Positions 36,857 to 46,260 are shown, numbered from the stretch's first letter. The stretch is 64,000 bases of DNA from Corynebacterium glucuronolyticum DSM 44120 (GCF_030440595.1 NZ_CP047452.1:682001-746000), one strand, 5' to 3'. Notes: a model not told the origin generated them from the sequence alone. Program-made: numbers and translations.

Positions 36857-38215
36857 GTGAGTACTGCCGTCCAAGTAAAACAGGAAGCCGAGAAGCACGC
36901 GAAACAGAATCGACGTCGCGTCATTATTGGCTCCACAATCGGAACGACAATCGAGTTCTACGATTTCTACGTCTATGCCACCGCAGCTGTGGCAGTGTTC
37001 CCGCACCTCTTCTTTGCGGAAACTGATAATCCCACTGTGGCGCTGCTGCAGTCATTTGCTACCTTCGGCTTGGCCTTTATCGCCCGCCCGCTGGGCTCAG
37101 TCGTGTTCGGCCACTTCGGCGATCGTGTCGGCCGTAAAGCAACGCTCGTTGGCGCGCTGCTGACAATGGGGATCGCAACCTTCATCATCGGCCTGCTGCC
37201 CACCTATGCACAGGTGGGCCTCCTCGCACCGGCGCTCCTCGCGCTCATGCGCTTCTGCCAGGGCCTGGGCCTTGGCGGTGAGTGGTCGGGCGCGGCGCTG
37301 CTCGCCACGGAAAGCGCCGAGGAGGGCAAGCGCGCCCGCGCGGCGATGTGGCCGCAGCTGGGTGCGCCGTTTGGGTTCTTCCTCGCCAACGGACTGTTCC
37401 TGGTCATCGTGAAGGTCCTGGGGCATGACACCGCGCACCTGGATTCCCCGTTTATGGTCTGGGGCTGGCGCATCCCCTTCATCCTCAGCGCCGTCATGGT
37501 CGCTGTAGGTCTGTGGGTCCGCATCCACCTCGATGAGACGCCGGTGTTCACCACCGCCGTCAAGCAGGGGAAGAAAGCCAAGGCGCCGTTCAGTGAGGTG
37601 TTCAAGGTAGCCCTCGGCCCGCTGTTCGCAGGTACGTTCATCATGGTCGGCACGTACGCCCTGTTCTACCTTGTCACCACGTGGATCCTCTCCTACGGAA
37701 TCGCGAACCGGGAGAAGGGGCTCGGCCTCGGCTTCGAATACCAGCAGTTCCTGGTCATCCAGCTGATCTCGATCTTCGCCTTCATGGTGTCCATCCCGCT
37801 GTCCGGCTACTGGGCGGACCGCTTCGGCCGCAAGCCCTCGCTGTTCTGGACGACGGTTGCCATCATCGTCTTCGGCCTGACCTTCAAGCTGTTCCTGGCT
37901 CCGGAATCGGCGACGCTGTTCAGCTCCCTCGTGTTCCTCACCCTGGGAATGTTCCTCATGGGCCTCATCTTCGGCCCCATGTCCGCAGTGCTGCCTGAAT
38001 TGTTCCCTACGAACGTGCGCTACACGGGATCTGGACTGAGCTACAACGTTTCTTCCATCCTTGGTGCTGCGATCGCCCCGTTCATCGCCACATGGCTGAA
38101 CGTCACCTACGGTGTTTCCTCGGTGGGGTACTACCTTGTCGGTGTGTCCATCGTTTCCCTCGTTGCCATCGCGCTCATGCGTGAGTCCCGCGATATGGAT
38201 ATGACGGAGATCTAG
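36857..38215 (+). CDS. MFS transporter, metabolite:H+ symporter (MHS) family
   Basis: 452-aa proton-coupled symporter with 12 predicted helices, of the ProP/ShiA/KgtP group. MHS hallmarks are present: TIGTTIEFYDFYVYA at the start of helix 1, GDRVGRKATL in the 2-3 loop, RFCQGLGLGGEWSGAALL in helix 4, and DRFGRKPSLF in the 8-9 loop. The substrate (proline/betaine, shikimate, dicarboxylate or similar) cannot be decided. GTG 36857 was chosen because GAGG lies 6 bases upstream; the ATG 36845 frame lacks a site. Confidence 0.87.
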   Translation: MSTAVQVKQEAEKHAKQNRRRVIIGSTIGTTIEFYDFYVYATAAVAVFPHLFFAETDNPTVALLQSFATFGLAFIARPLGSVVFGHFGDRVGRKATLVGALLTMGIATFIIGLLPTYAQVGLLAPALLALMRFCQGLGLGGEWSGAALLATESAEEGKRARAAMWPQLGAPFGFFLANGLFLVIVKVLGHDTAHLDSPFMVWGWRIPFILSAVMVAVGLWVRIHLDETPVFTTAVKQGKKAKAPFSEVFKVALGPLFAGTFIMVGTYALFYLVTTWILSYGIANREKGLGLGFEYQQFLVIQLISIFAFMVSIPLSGYWADRFGRKPSLFWTTVAIIVFGLTFKLFLAPESATLFSSLVFLTLGMFLMGLIFGPMSAVLPELFPTNVRYTGSGLSYNVSSILGAAIAPFIATWLNVTYGVSSVGYYLVGVSIVSLVAIALMRESRDMDMTEI

Positions 38216-38272
38216 GACATCATGAACTAGAGCGCTGTTTACGTCTGTAGATTCAGTCTCTTCTTTGCTTGT

Positions 38273-38330
38273 CGACGCCCCTCCCACGGTTCTCTTTTCA
38301 CTCACCGTGGGTGGGGCGTCGGCTTGTTTT
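38273..38330 (+). terminator. Strong terminator after the MHS transporter
   Basis: 18-bp stem CGACGCCCCTCCCACGGT with its complement (one T:C mismatch) around a pyrimidine-rich 13-base loop, followed by GCTTGTTTTCC. Confidence 0.85.
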
Positions 38331-38411
38331 CCATTTACCTACGCACGTAGGGGCCTTTAGTCACACCCGGTGTCGAGCGTGTCGCTGGGCAGGGGCCAGA
38401 AAAATGCCCGG

Positions 38412-38443
38412 AAAAACAACCACCGAGCCATGTGCTGGGTGGT
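38412..38443 (-). terminator. Terminator of the aminotransferase gene
   Basis: On the minus strand, ACCACC-C-AGC stem with loop ACATG pairs to GCT-C-GGTGGT, followed by TGTTTTT. It lies about 20 bases after the aminotransferase stop. Confidence 0.7.
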
Positions 38444-38462
38444 CGTTCGTGCTCGTACTCGC

Positions 38463-39602
38463 CTACGCCAGGCGGGTGAGACGCGTACCTGCCTCCTCCA
38501 GCACGTCCCATTTCTTGCAAAACGCAAAGCGCACGAGATTTCTCCACTGCTCGGGGTGATCGGTGAAGACCTCGACGGGGATGCAGGCGACACCAGCAGC
38601 GTCGATAAGCCAGTTGGAAAACTCCACGCCCGGGCGATCAACCTCCGCGACGATGTAATAGGTGCCAGCCGTGTCGTGGACAGTGAAGCCAGCATCAGCC
38701 AAGCGTGCGGCGAGGAAGTCCCGCTTGCGCTGGAGTTCTCCGACCATGGATGCTACCCACTCCTGCTCGTTATCCAGAGCGTAGGCGACGGCCGGCTGGA
38801 ATGGGGATGCCCCAACGAAGGTCATGAACTGCTTGGCGCGGGCAACCGCCTCGATGAGGTTGGCAGGAGCCACAGCCCACCCCGTTTTCCAGCCAGTGGC
38901 GTTGAACGTCTTGGCGGCGCTAGAAACTGTGACTGTGCGCTCCCACATTCCGGGGAGGGTGGCAATCGGGGTGTGGTCACCACCGTCGAAAATAAGGTGC
39001 TCATATACATCGTCGGCAAGCACAAGCAGATCATGGCGAACGGCGACGCGAGCAACCGCCGCAACATCGAGGAACGAACCGGTGGGGTTGTGCGGGCTGT
39101 TGACGATGATCATCCGCGTGCGCTCAGTAACCGCCGCATCGAGGGCTACCTCATCGATATCCCACGAACCACCGCGAGAAACGAGGGGAACAGCGACGCG
39201 GCTGGCGCCTGCAAGCGCAATCGCTGCAGCGTAGGAATCGTAGTAGGGCTCTAAAACAATAACGTCCGATCCCGGCTCAACAAGCCCCAGTACCGTGGCA
39301 GCGATGGCTTCCGTCGCGCCAACGGTAATGAACACTTCTGTTTTGGGATCAACGTGCTGGCCGTACCGGAGTTGACGCTCCCTCGCCACGGCTTCGCGGA
39401 GAACAGGGAACCCTGGCCCCGGTGCGTACTGATTATTTCCGCTGCGGATTTCCGCCACCGCGCGCTCCAACATGGCCTTTGGCCCGTCCTCGTCGGGGAA
39501 GCCCTGCCCAAGATTAATCGCCCCGGCGGCTGCAGCCTTGGCGGACATGGTGGCAAAAATGGTTTCCCCGAACGGTTGGAGTCGCGATACTACATCATTC
39601 AT
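38463..39602 (-). CDS. PLP-dependent aminotransferase (DapC/kynurenine aminotransferase type)
   Basis: 379-aa fold-type I class I aminotransferase. Features are LGQGFPDEDGP, NQYAPGPG, the PLP-contact NSPHNPTG motif at about 162, and the Schiff-base Lys in SSAAKTFNATGWKTGW at about 226; the Arg in LVRFAFCK near the C-terminus is also present. It closely resembles mycobacterial Rv0858c (annotated DapC, N-succinyldiaminopimelate aminotransferase), but kynurenine or cysteine-conjugate substrates are equally possible. ATG 39602 is preferred: TAAAAT lies 8 bases upstream (leaderless). Confidence 0.85.
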   Translation of the reverse strand: MNDVVSRLQPFGETIFATMSAKAAAAGAINLGQGFPDEDGPKAMLERAVAEIRSGNNQYAPGPGFPVLREAVARERQLRYGQHVDPKTEVFITVGATEAIAATVLGLVEPGSDVIVLEPYYDSYAAAIALAGASRVAVPLVSRGGSWDIDEVALDAAVTERTRMIIVNSPHNPTGSFLDVAAVARVAVRHDLLVLADDVYEHLIFDGGDHTPIATLPGMWERTVTVSSAAKTFNATGWKTGWAVAPANLIEAVARAKQFMTFVGASPFQPAVAYALDNEQEWVASMVGELQRKRDFLAARLADAGFTVHDTAGTYYIVAEVDRPGVEFSNWLIDAAGVACIPVEVFTDHPEQWRNLVRFAFCKKWDVLEEAGTRLTRLA

Positions 39603-39816
39603 GCACAACAATTTTACGAGCCAACCTGACTACGCACGGTAACCCGCGCTCGCGATTGAGCCTTCACAGGCACCAGGCTACATTTATGGGGCTTGGAGCT
39701 TCGCGGTAAGCAACTGTTCCACCTCCACTGACTAAGAGGCAACACTCGTTACAGCGGTGATTCATAGGCGGAGCATGTGCGCGGAATATGCGCAGAATAG
39801 TGGCAATGAGAGTGGA

Positions 39817-39857
39817 GGAGCGGAGAGGCCCCCTGAAGGAGCGGAGAGACCCCTGAA
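39817..39857. repeat. Two-copy 20/21-bp tandem repeat
   Basis: GGAGCGGAGAGGCCCCCTGA-type unit repeated once with a single C lost, followed by a degraded third copy. Confidence 0.6.
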
Positions 39858-39952
39858 TGAGTAGAGAGGAACCAACAGAGTCAGCGGGGATGGAAGACTG
39901 CTGTGGAACAGGGGCCATAAAGAATTAACTTTACCGTAGTTGCCCAGGGGAT

Positions 39953-39981
39953 TTGGCAAGTGGGGTGACTGTCGTTATAGT
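39953..39981 (+). promoter_or_regulatory. Promoter of the initiator tRNA gene
   Basis: TTGGCA (39953-39958), 17-bp spacer, TATAGT (39976-39981), about 45 bases before the mature tRNA 5' end. Confidence 0.7.
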
Positions 39982-40026
39982 AATAACACGTTGCCGCAAG
40001 GCACGATATCCGAAAAGGATATACGG

Positions 40027-40103
40027 CGCGGGGTGGAGCAGCTCGGTAGCTCGCTGGGCTCATAACCCAGAGGTCGTTGGTTCGAATCCAGCCCCCGCTA
40101 CTA
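40027..40103 (+). tRNA. Initiator tRNA-fMet (anticodon CAT)
   Basis: Full cloverleaf: acceptor CGCGGGG/CCCCGCT with an unpaired first position (C1 against T72), D arm GAGC/GCTC, anticodon stem CTGGG/CCCAG with loop CTCATAA, and T arm GTTGG-TTCGAAT-CCAGC. The mismatch at position 1-72 and the three consecutive G:C pairs in the anticodon stem mark the initiator. The 3' end is encoded as ACTA rather than ACCA, so CCA must be repaired or added. The 3' part from the anticodon is duplicated at 46302. Confidence 0.96.
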
Positions 40104-40105
40104 AT
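40061..40105 (+). repeat. attL: 45-bp direct repeat at the tRNA 3' half
   Basis: Identical to 46302-46346. It begins exactly at the anticodon CAT and runs two bases past the encoded ACTA. Anticodon-loop crossover into a tRNA 3' half is typical for tyrosine-recombinase elements. Confidence 0.88.
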
Positions 40106-40107
40106 TT

Positions 40108-40143
40108 AAGCCCCCTACCAGCGCGAATGCTGGTAGGGGGCTT
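40108..40143 (+). terminator. Terminator after the tRNA at the attL side
   Basis: Perfect 15-bp stem AAGCCCCCTACCAGC/GCTGGTAGGGGGCTT with a GCGAAT loop, then CTTTATG. This terminator belongs to the island side of the junction. Confidence 0.85.
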
Positions 40144-40215
40144 CTTTATGCTATGGCGAAAAGTGCAGAAGTCGCTTTAGGTGTTATATCCTGCAGCGCG
40201 CAGGAGTATGGCACA

Positions 40216-41338
40216 TCAACAAAACGGCGCATGTTTTTCGATCGAGTTGGTGGTGTAGAGCACCTTTCTGGCAGCGGGCGGGAACTGCAGAAACGGTACG
40301 AACCTTTCCCACGCGTCGCGCCACACCTTGACCGACTGCGGGTATTTACGCCCGAGTTCTGACGCCTCAAACGCATCGAGTGCAGCACGGGCAGTATCCG
40401 CATGTGATGCGGTGTAGACCTTGCGAAGCGCACTCGAGACTGGTTTGCGGTCTTGGTACGACACCCACCTGTTGGCTGCTCTGATCACATGGACGATGCA
40501 GGTTTGCACCATCGAATCCGGACAGGTCGCCTCGACAGCTTCTGGCAAGCCTCTAAGCCCATCGCAGCAGACAATGAACACGTCCTGCACACCACGGTTA
40601 GCGAGATCTGCGCATACAGCAGCCCAGAAGCTCGCTTTTTCAGTGTCAGCGATCCACAGGCCAAGAATGTGCTTAATGCCGTCCATATCGACGCCGACGG
40701 CCATGTAGCAGGCTTTGTTGACCACGCGGTGACCATCACTAATTTTCACTCGTAGCGCATCGAGGAAGATCACCGGGTAGAACTCATCGAGTTGGCGGTT
40801 TTGCCAGACCATCACCTCGTCTAATACGGCGTCGGTGACGGTACTGATCGTATCTGGGCTCATATCCACCCCGATGGTGGATGCAAGGTGATGCTGGATG
40901 TCACGCACCGTCATACCACCGGCGTACAGCGAGATGATCATGTCGTCGAGCCCGGTCAACCGGCGTGCGCCTTTCGGCACCATCCGCAGGACAAACGTGC
41001 CGGCACGGTCTGTGGGCATGACTACTTGAAGCGGACCGTAGCCGGAGTCAACGGTTTTGGTATAGGACCCATTGCGAAAGTTGTTTCCTTGGTCGCCTTC
41101 AACCTTGGCTTTCGCCGTGCGGTCAGAGTACTCGTAGCCTAAATGGGCATCTATTTCGGCTTGCAGCCCGGCGTTGACTGAGGCCTGCAGCAAGCCACGC
41201 GGGAAGCTCGCTGGCATCGTCAGTCGAAGTCGACAACTCGCCGATGAGACTGGCAAGCTGCGGGTTTTCCATCAGCTTCTCACTGATCTCGTTGACCCTG
41301 CTCGGGTCGAAGTTCTTCTTCGAGGACACCATAGTCAT
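40216..41338 (-). pseudogene. IS256-family transposase, frameshifted and 3'-truncated
   Basis: Mutator-type DDE transposase. The N-terminus starts at ATG 41338 (MTMVSSKKNFDPSRV) and runs to about 41204. A one-base insertion in the GGG run at 41201-41203 (CCC on the coding strand) shifts the frame, and the main part continues as RGLLQASVNAGLQ to VLYTTNSIE. The usual C-terminal 60-80 residues after TTNSIE are replaced by KHAPFC and a stop, so the element is cut at its 3' end near 40216. IS256 landmarks FLDALRVKI and CDGLRGLPEAV are present. Inactive. Confidence 0.85.
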
Positions 41339-42026
41339 TATCGGTGAAGCTCCTTTCAAATCAGAGCCTCACACACAAAATCCCTGACGCTCTCCAAAGG
41401 CACGTTGTCGATCCCCAGACACCCCTTGAGCTGAATCTAGTCTGTGCGGAATTCCCTGAAAAAACCGGCACACAGCTGGAGTGACTAAAGGAATTCTTCC
41501 TGTGACTCACTCTGAAGTGAAAGCGCTGGGGATTTGGCTAATAGCAAGTATGGAAGATTATGACGTGCAACATGGGTTGCACTTGGATTGGACCGGGTGA
41601 TTGTGTCGCTGTGGAGGATGTCCTGCAGGGCGTAATGCGAAGGTGGATCATGAGCCAGTCTTGGATGATCCGTTGAAAGCAGAGCTAAGGACGAACTCGT
41701 GGGTGATCTTTAAAAAATCGAGAATTTTCTGGAATCGAATGGTGGCCAGGTGGTGTCAATCGTGGTATCGGTCGAGGAATGTTGTACACAGGTGCGGTTC
41801 AATGACACACCTGGGATCCCTCATTGGACTCATCGGCTTGGTATATCTGGTCAGGTTTCACCGATTCTCGTCGGGGCGCGGGTACCGCGAAAGTGACTAA
41901 TACCAGGGAGTCAGAGACTCCGCGTGGGGCTGGGCGTATGCCCCGGGCCCCACGTTCCAACTGGTCCACATTAGTGCCGTATGAGACGGGGCGGGAACAT
42001 CGTCCCGCACGCTGGAGCCTTCGTGG
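41339..42026. other. 688-bp stretch without a recognised gene
   Basis: It probably begins with the left end of the IS256 copy. A GTGCAAC-ATGG-GTTGCAC hairpin lies at 41566-41583. A 99-aa frame on the plus strand (41601-41900) has no ribosome-binding site and no similarity I can name. Confidence 0.4.
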
Positions 42027-43016
42027 TTATCGGCGGATGCGAGACCACGCTGCGGCTAGAACAATTCCTGTTAGTGCAATTCCCAGGTAGACCCACGTGT
42101 GGTCGCTTGCTGCTTGCACAGTCTTGGGTGGGGCGGGAGTTGTATCAGCAGTGAGGACGCTGGCGGTGTCTTTGCCGCTGGTCACGCCTTCGATCCAGTC
42201 TGCGGTACCTGCCAGTGTGGTGATGGCTGCGCTAGGCGAGGGGAGATTCGGGTCCCCATCGGCGGTACCGGCTGTAGCTAGGCCGGTGAGCTCACCATCG
42301 ATAAAGAATGGCCCGCCGGAATCGCCACCTTGCATTCCCGCCCCTGACGTAGAGAAGGCGTTCAATATCGGGCTGGTCAATACTGGCGAAACTGCGCCGT
42401 TTGCAGGCATGGAGTTGCCCGTACCAGCTGTAGTAGGAACCTGGTTTGCAGGCACAGCGAGGTCGCCGGGGATAGATTCGGTGGAATCGACTTGAGGGGT
42501 GGCATCGGGTGTTGCCATATCGGGGGCTTCCGGTGCGCCACCGAGGAGCTCCTTGACCTCCATGCGTGTCATGGGGAGTTGACCTCTGCGTGCCATGGAG
42601 GAGCTGCTGCTCCAGCCGTACAGAGTTCCCACCTGGCCTTTCGTAGGAACCTGTGAGGAAACGGTAGCAGGAGTGGCGGTGGTTACTTTCCGCGTGAGGT
42701 GGAGGAGCCCCGCATCAGAGGTGGGTGAGAGCGCCCATGAGTCGGCATCATAAATTTGGTCGCCGAGGCGTGCCTGAGTGCCCTCGTTATTTACTGACTC
42801 CAGACAGTGACGGGCGGTAAGGATCCACTGGTCCGCCACAAGCGTTCCGGTGCAATCACCGAAATTGCCCACTTTGCCAATCTTCAATGAGGCCACCGAT
42901 CCACTTTCTGAGTTGGCCGGGGCTGGTTCGCCATTTTCTAGCCCGTGTGCTGGGGCGGTAAAGAAAATGAGTGATCCGGCAGTAATGGCTGCGGCTGTAC
43001 GACGTAAATTTCCCAC
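42027..43016 (-). CDS. Secreted, membrane-anchored trypsin-like serine protease
   Basis: 329-aa S1-family protease with an N-terminal signal peptide (LRRTAAAITAGSLIFFTAPA, cleavage after AHG region). The catalytic triad is His in LTARHC (about 69), Asp in PTSDAGLLHL (about 100) and Ser in QGGDSGGPFF (about 232). A 60-residue Pro/Thr/Ala-rich insert separates Asp and Ser. A C-terminal membrane helix with a basic end (IALTGIVLAAAWSRIRR) anchors it. GTG 43016 lies two bases after the stop of the acyltransferase gene, so the two form an operon carried by the island. Confidence 0.85.
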   Translation of the reverse strand: MGNLRRTAAAITAGSLIFFTAPAHGLENGEPAPANSESGSVASLKIGKVGNFGDCTGTLVADQWILTARHCLESVNNEGTQARLGDQIYDADSWALSPTSDAGLLHLTRKVTTATPATVSSQVPTKGQVGTLYGWSSSSSMARRGQLPMTRMEVKELLGGAPEAPDMATPDATPQVDSTESIPGDLAVPANQVPTTAGTGNSMPANGAVSPVLTSPILNAFSTSGAGMQGGDSGGPFFIDGELTGLATAGTADGDPNLPSPSAAITTLAGTADWIEGVTSGKDTASVLTADTTPAPPKTVQAASDHTWVYLGIALTGIVLAAAWSRIRR

Positions 43017-43018
43017 TG

Positions 43019-43975
43019 TTATTTCCCTTTCTTAGCTGGAATGAGTGCTCTTACGGCTGTTGCCACGAGCTTTTCTGCTGGTCCTTGACCGATAATTTTT
43101 TTCCACGCTGTGGCAAATATAAGGAAGAAGATGATGAATCCGGCGGCGGATGCGGTGGAGTGCAACGCGATATGGTGCTGCCAGTAGTTCGCCGTGAGCA
43201 CATGCAGAATGTAGATGGTCAAAGACATTGATCCCATCGCAGCGAAAGGGTAAGAAAGCCGGGGGAGACGCTCTCCAATGATGAGGCACGCGTGCAAAGC
43301 CACCGCAGCACAGGCCACCGATAGAAGGATTTCTCCGGCGACGCCGGTGTGGCCAGTGAAGCGGAGCCAACCAGGAATATTCGGAGTAAAACGGTAATAC
43401 ATGCCAACGGCAGTGATGACAGCACTGAGGGCAGTTACGGACAAGCGCGTCTTGACTCCATACGCCCCTGGGGCTTCCGCTGCGCCATCAAAGTACCGGC
43501 GGAGGTAGACCTCAAAGAGCAGCATCCCGCCTAGGAAAAAGGCGATCCAGGCCAATAGGGGGTAGATCTGGATCAGTGCTAGCGGAGCATATCGTACGGT
43601 GGCCGCTATTGTCGCTAAACCAAATAGGGCCAATTTCCACCATATTCCCAGCGGCGGCACCCAAGAAACAAGCATCATTGTGAGCCCCATGGCTACAAGC
43701 ACAATGTGGATCTCGCCGCCGACAGGCAGGAGCGCCAAGCCAATGAGCATGACGAGTCCGCCACGGGTAAGCAACCGCAAAAAGGTTGTGGTGGTGAAAT
43801 TTTTTCCGATGATCATCATCGTGACGCCGGCAATGATAGCGAACAGGGACGAAGGGATCCCCGAGAGTAGAACTTTGGTACTCCAAAGAAGGGAGGCCAT
43901 GTGGACCACGATCATGCCGATAATGGCCAGCGAACGGGCTATGTCGAGCCCCACGATACGTGAAGGTGCGGACAC
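43019..43975 (-). CDS. Multi-helix membrane acyltransferase-like protein
   Basis: 318-aa protein with about ten membrane helices. The start SRIVGLDIARSLAIIGMIVVH is the RxxxLDxxRxxAxxxMxxxH signature of the heparan-glucosaminide acetyltransferase/DUF1624-DUF418 superfamily, with the likely catalytic His at about residue 25. The end has FAAMGSMSLTIYILH, also typical. It probably transfers acyl or acetyl groups to a cell-envelope glycan. GTG 43975 has AAAGGAG 8 bases upstream. First gene of the two-gene operon with the serine protease. Confidence 0.8.
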   Translation of the reverse strand: MSAPSRIVGLDIARSLAIIGMIVVHMASLLWSTKVLLSGIPSSLFAIIAGVTMMIIGKNFTTTTFLRLLTRGGLVMLIGLALLPVGGEIHIVLVAMGLTMMLVSWVPPLGIWWKLALFGLATIAATVRYAPLALIQIYPLLAWIAFFLGGMLLFEVYLRRYFDGAAEAPGAYGVKTRLSVTALSAVITAVGMYYRFTPNIPGWLRFTGHTGVAGEILLSVACAAVALHACLIIGERLPRLSYPFAAMGSMSLTIYILHVLTANYWQHHIALHSTASAAGFIIFFLIFATAWKKIIGQGPAEKLVATAVRALIPAKKGK

Positions 43976-44600
43976 CCAGAAATCTCCTTTACTCTTACTC
44001 CATAGAAGTCACTCCCAATAAAAAGTGGCAGTACACGTGGAGTGGTGAAAATGACTTTCAATTTGTAACACGCCTATCTGGGAATTCAGTGAGGGAACAA
44101 TAAGCAAATTCCTTTTTTTCATCTGTGTATTTTCTGGATGGAAAGTATTGTGAAGTTCGGCCATTTAAATGTCACCTGTGTGCCACAGAAAAAGGCAGGA
44201 GGTGTAAGTACGCCTCGGCGCTAGTGTGTCCTTAGGTACGGAAAATTATTTCCTTGGGTTAGGGGGAGAGACTTTTCGCTTTTTGGCACGCCCCTCTGCG
44301 TGTTTTGTGGCGAGACGATGCAGCGCGAGCTAGGCCATGTGAGGCAAGAGTGTGGAAGATGGCGGTGCTTGCATGTCTGGTTCGCTTGTGGTGCAAAGTC
44401 AAAAGGTGCAAGCGAATTTATAGTCGCCACGCGGGCGGGCACTCAGTGGTGCAATCCCACCAACGGCGGTTCTGCGGTGGCGCCGGGGTGGATCTAGGGG
44501 TAGCTCTAGCTTGGTTTTGAGATACCGGCTTTCCTAGCTAGCAAGCAGGCATGGTAGCAAACTATAAAGCTAGCGATATAGGAGGATAGAAAGCTAGCTT
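43976..44600. other. Spacer upstream of the acyltransferase operon
   Basis: 625 AT-rich bases with promoter space for the minus-strand operon. The right end is rich in GCTAGC motifs (44533-44600), the sequence into which the IS481-type element inserted. No gene seen. Confidence 0.45.
44586..44600 (+). repeat. Left 15-bp target site duplication
   Basis: ATAGAAAGCTAGCTT, identical to 46246-46260 and directly abutting the TGT end of the element. The core AAGCTAGCTT is palindromic around CTAG. Confidence 0.92.
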
Positions 44601-46245
44601 TGTTATGTCTATAGAGTTTTTGGACACGGAGTCTAATGACTTATTGGACACGGAGTCCATGGAGTTCTTGGACATTTTCTAGCGGATCATTTTTGCGGCC
44701 TGCGCTTCGGTCGGGGCTTGGCCAGTTTCGGGTTCATCCGGGGCGGTTGGCGGTGCTTCATCCCTTCGACGAGGTTGATGTTGATTTGCCCGCCTGGTGG
44801 CCTGTGATGAAGTGTGACCGGCAGTGGCACGCTGAAGAGGAACTCACCGTCGTGGGCTGTGAAGAACTCTGCGACTTCGTCGTCTGTGACCGTGGCGTAG
44901 AGCTTGCGGTTTTTGAATCTCAAGCCGATGTAGAGTCCGTAGCTACACACGCGGACGACGCCGTTTTTGCTCACACTGAGTTGGTCTGGGATGCCCCAAT
45001 CGTTTGTTGGTTGTGTCGTCGGCACCGTTAGTGTGGGAGTATCGGTGGGAGGTATGCCGTGTTGAGCTGCCATGTCATCGGTGCTGGTCTCGGGTGAAGT
45101 TGCCGCTTCCCCGGGACCGTTTTTCACTTCGGATGCTGCCTGCGGGTTGTGTGCCCGGTTGTAGGCAAGTACACGGGCCCAGACCTCGTCAGGATCAAGC
45201 GGTTGCGTGGGCGAGGGTGCTTTGGGGAAGATCTCGAAGGCCTGGCGTGGGGTGATGTGCATCTTGCCGACCAGCAGTGATTGGTGCCGTCGTCGCTCGT
45301 TGTATACCTGCCGGTACTCAGCGAGATAGGTGTTGACCTCGGCAAGGCTTGCGGGGTGGCGTGCGTCGAGGAACTGGGTCAGCGTGCGGTGGGAGCGCTC
45401 GTCTTTCCCCGGGTTGTCGGAGCGAACCCGGCAATGGCGAGGATGCCTTCGCTGGCGAGCCAGGTTTCAGTCGCCGAGAGGTATCCACGGTGGTAGGCGG
45501 CAAATGCATCGCCGTTGTCAGAAAGGATTTCTTGGGGTTTGCCGTAGGTGGCGAACGCTTCGGCCAGCACGGAGCGGGCGTCAGTGCCGTTTTCCGGTGA
45601 AGCGAATGCTTTGGTTCCGACATCGAATCTGCTGGCGTCGTCGATGACCTGGTAGATCGTCACGAGTGTGTGCGCATGGTCGAAGAGGCGATAGACCAGT
45701 CCATCGATCTGCCAGAGTTCGCCAACGAGATCACGGGCGAAGCGCTTATAGGAGCTTCGCGGTCGTTTGCGGGCATTAGCGTCGACAAACCCCAGTTCAT
45801 TTAGCCACAAGGCGATTGTGGAGCGTGCTGGGGTGCGATCGGCACCGACGGAGTCGAACAAGAAGTAGTAGATCGACCAAGGCCCATAATCCAAGCCCTG
45901 CTCCATTAACGTTTGTCTGGCGTGGACGACTGCGATCTTGGCGGAGTCCTCGAATTTTCCTGCCGGGTGCTTCGGGGCAGTCGAATCCGGCATGATGCCA
46001 GATCGTCCCTTCTGTGCGATCCGGTTTTTGATGTTGTGATACGTCTGCCGCGAGATGCCCAGTTCTTTGCAAAACTGTGTGATCGTTTTGCCGTCACGAA
46101 CGGGATCGAAATCTGCGACTTTTCTGCGCTTGTGCAATGGAATAGCCATCCGGCTATTCCACCGCCGTAGGCGTCCAAAAAGCCATCAGACATCCTGTCC
46201 AAAAAGTCATTGGACTCCTTGTCCAAAAAGCCCTTAGACATGACA
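44601..46245. mobile_element. IS481-type insertion sequence, 1645 bp
   Basis: Ends TGT...ACA, with long imperfect inverted repeats. Each end carries three TTGGACA blocks spaced exactly 24 bp: 44620, 44644 and 44668 on the left, and complements at 46220, 46196 and 46172 on the right. The outermost block lies 19 bases inside each end. A 15-bp target duplication flanks it. IS481-family elements are known for CTAG-centred targets, which fits. The transposase is frameshifted. Confidence 0.88.
44687..46149 (-). pseudogene. IS481-type transposase, frameshifted
   Basis: It starts at ATG 46149 (MAIPLHKRRKVADF) with a helix-turn-helix (TITQFCKELGISRQTYHNIK), then the DDE integrase core: Asp in LWQIDGLVYR and Asp in LSDNGDAF. 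After GFAPT the frame breaks near 45411-45416 by a one-base loss, and the third acidic residue (DERSHRTLTQFLDARH) continues in another frame to the C-terminus (RRHQSLLVGKMHITPRQAFE, ending at 44687). The break lies between the second Asp and the Glu, so no active product is expected. I see no slippery heptamer for programmed frameshifting. Confidence 0.85.
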
Positions 46246-46260
46246 ATAGAAAGCTAGCTT
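46246..46260 (+). repeat. Right 15-bp target site duplication
   Basis: ATAGAAAGCTAGCTT, abutting the ACA end of the IS481-type element and identical to 44586-44600. Confidence 0.92.

Larger units (their letters stand above)
39603..40026. other. Spacer upstream of the tRNA gene
   Basis: 424 bases holding a two-copy repeat (39817-39857) and the tRNA promoter. No gene seen. Confidence 0.5.

Noticed and set aside
37097..38305. 402-codon minus-strand frame opposite the MHS transporter
   Set aside because: Shadow frame with Glu/His-rich low complexity. The plus-strand gene has intact MHS motifs.
41601..41900. 99-codon plus-strand frame inside the island
   Set aside because: No ribosome-binding site and no recognisable family. 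It could be a fragment of a mobile gene, but I cannot support it.
45405..45420. Programmed -1 frameshift in the IS481-type transposase
   Set aside because: No A-rich slippery heptamer or following structure at the break; a one-base deletion explains it better.
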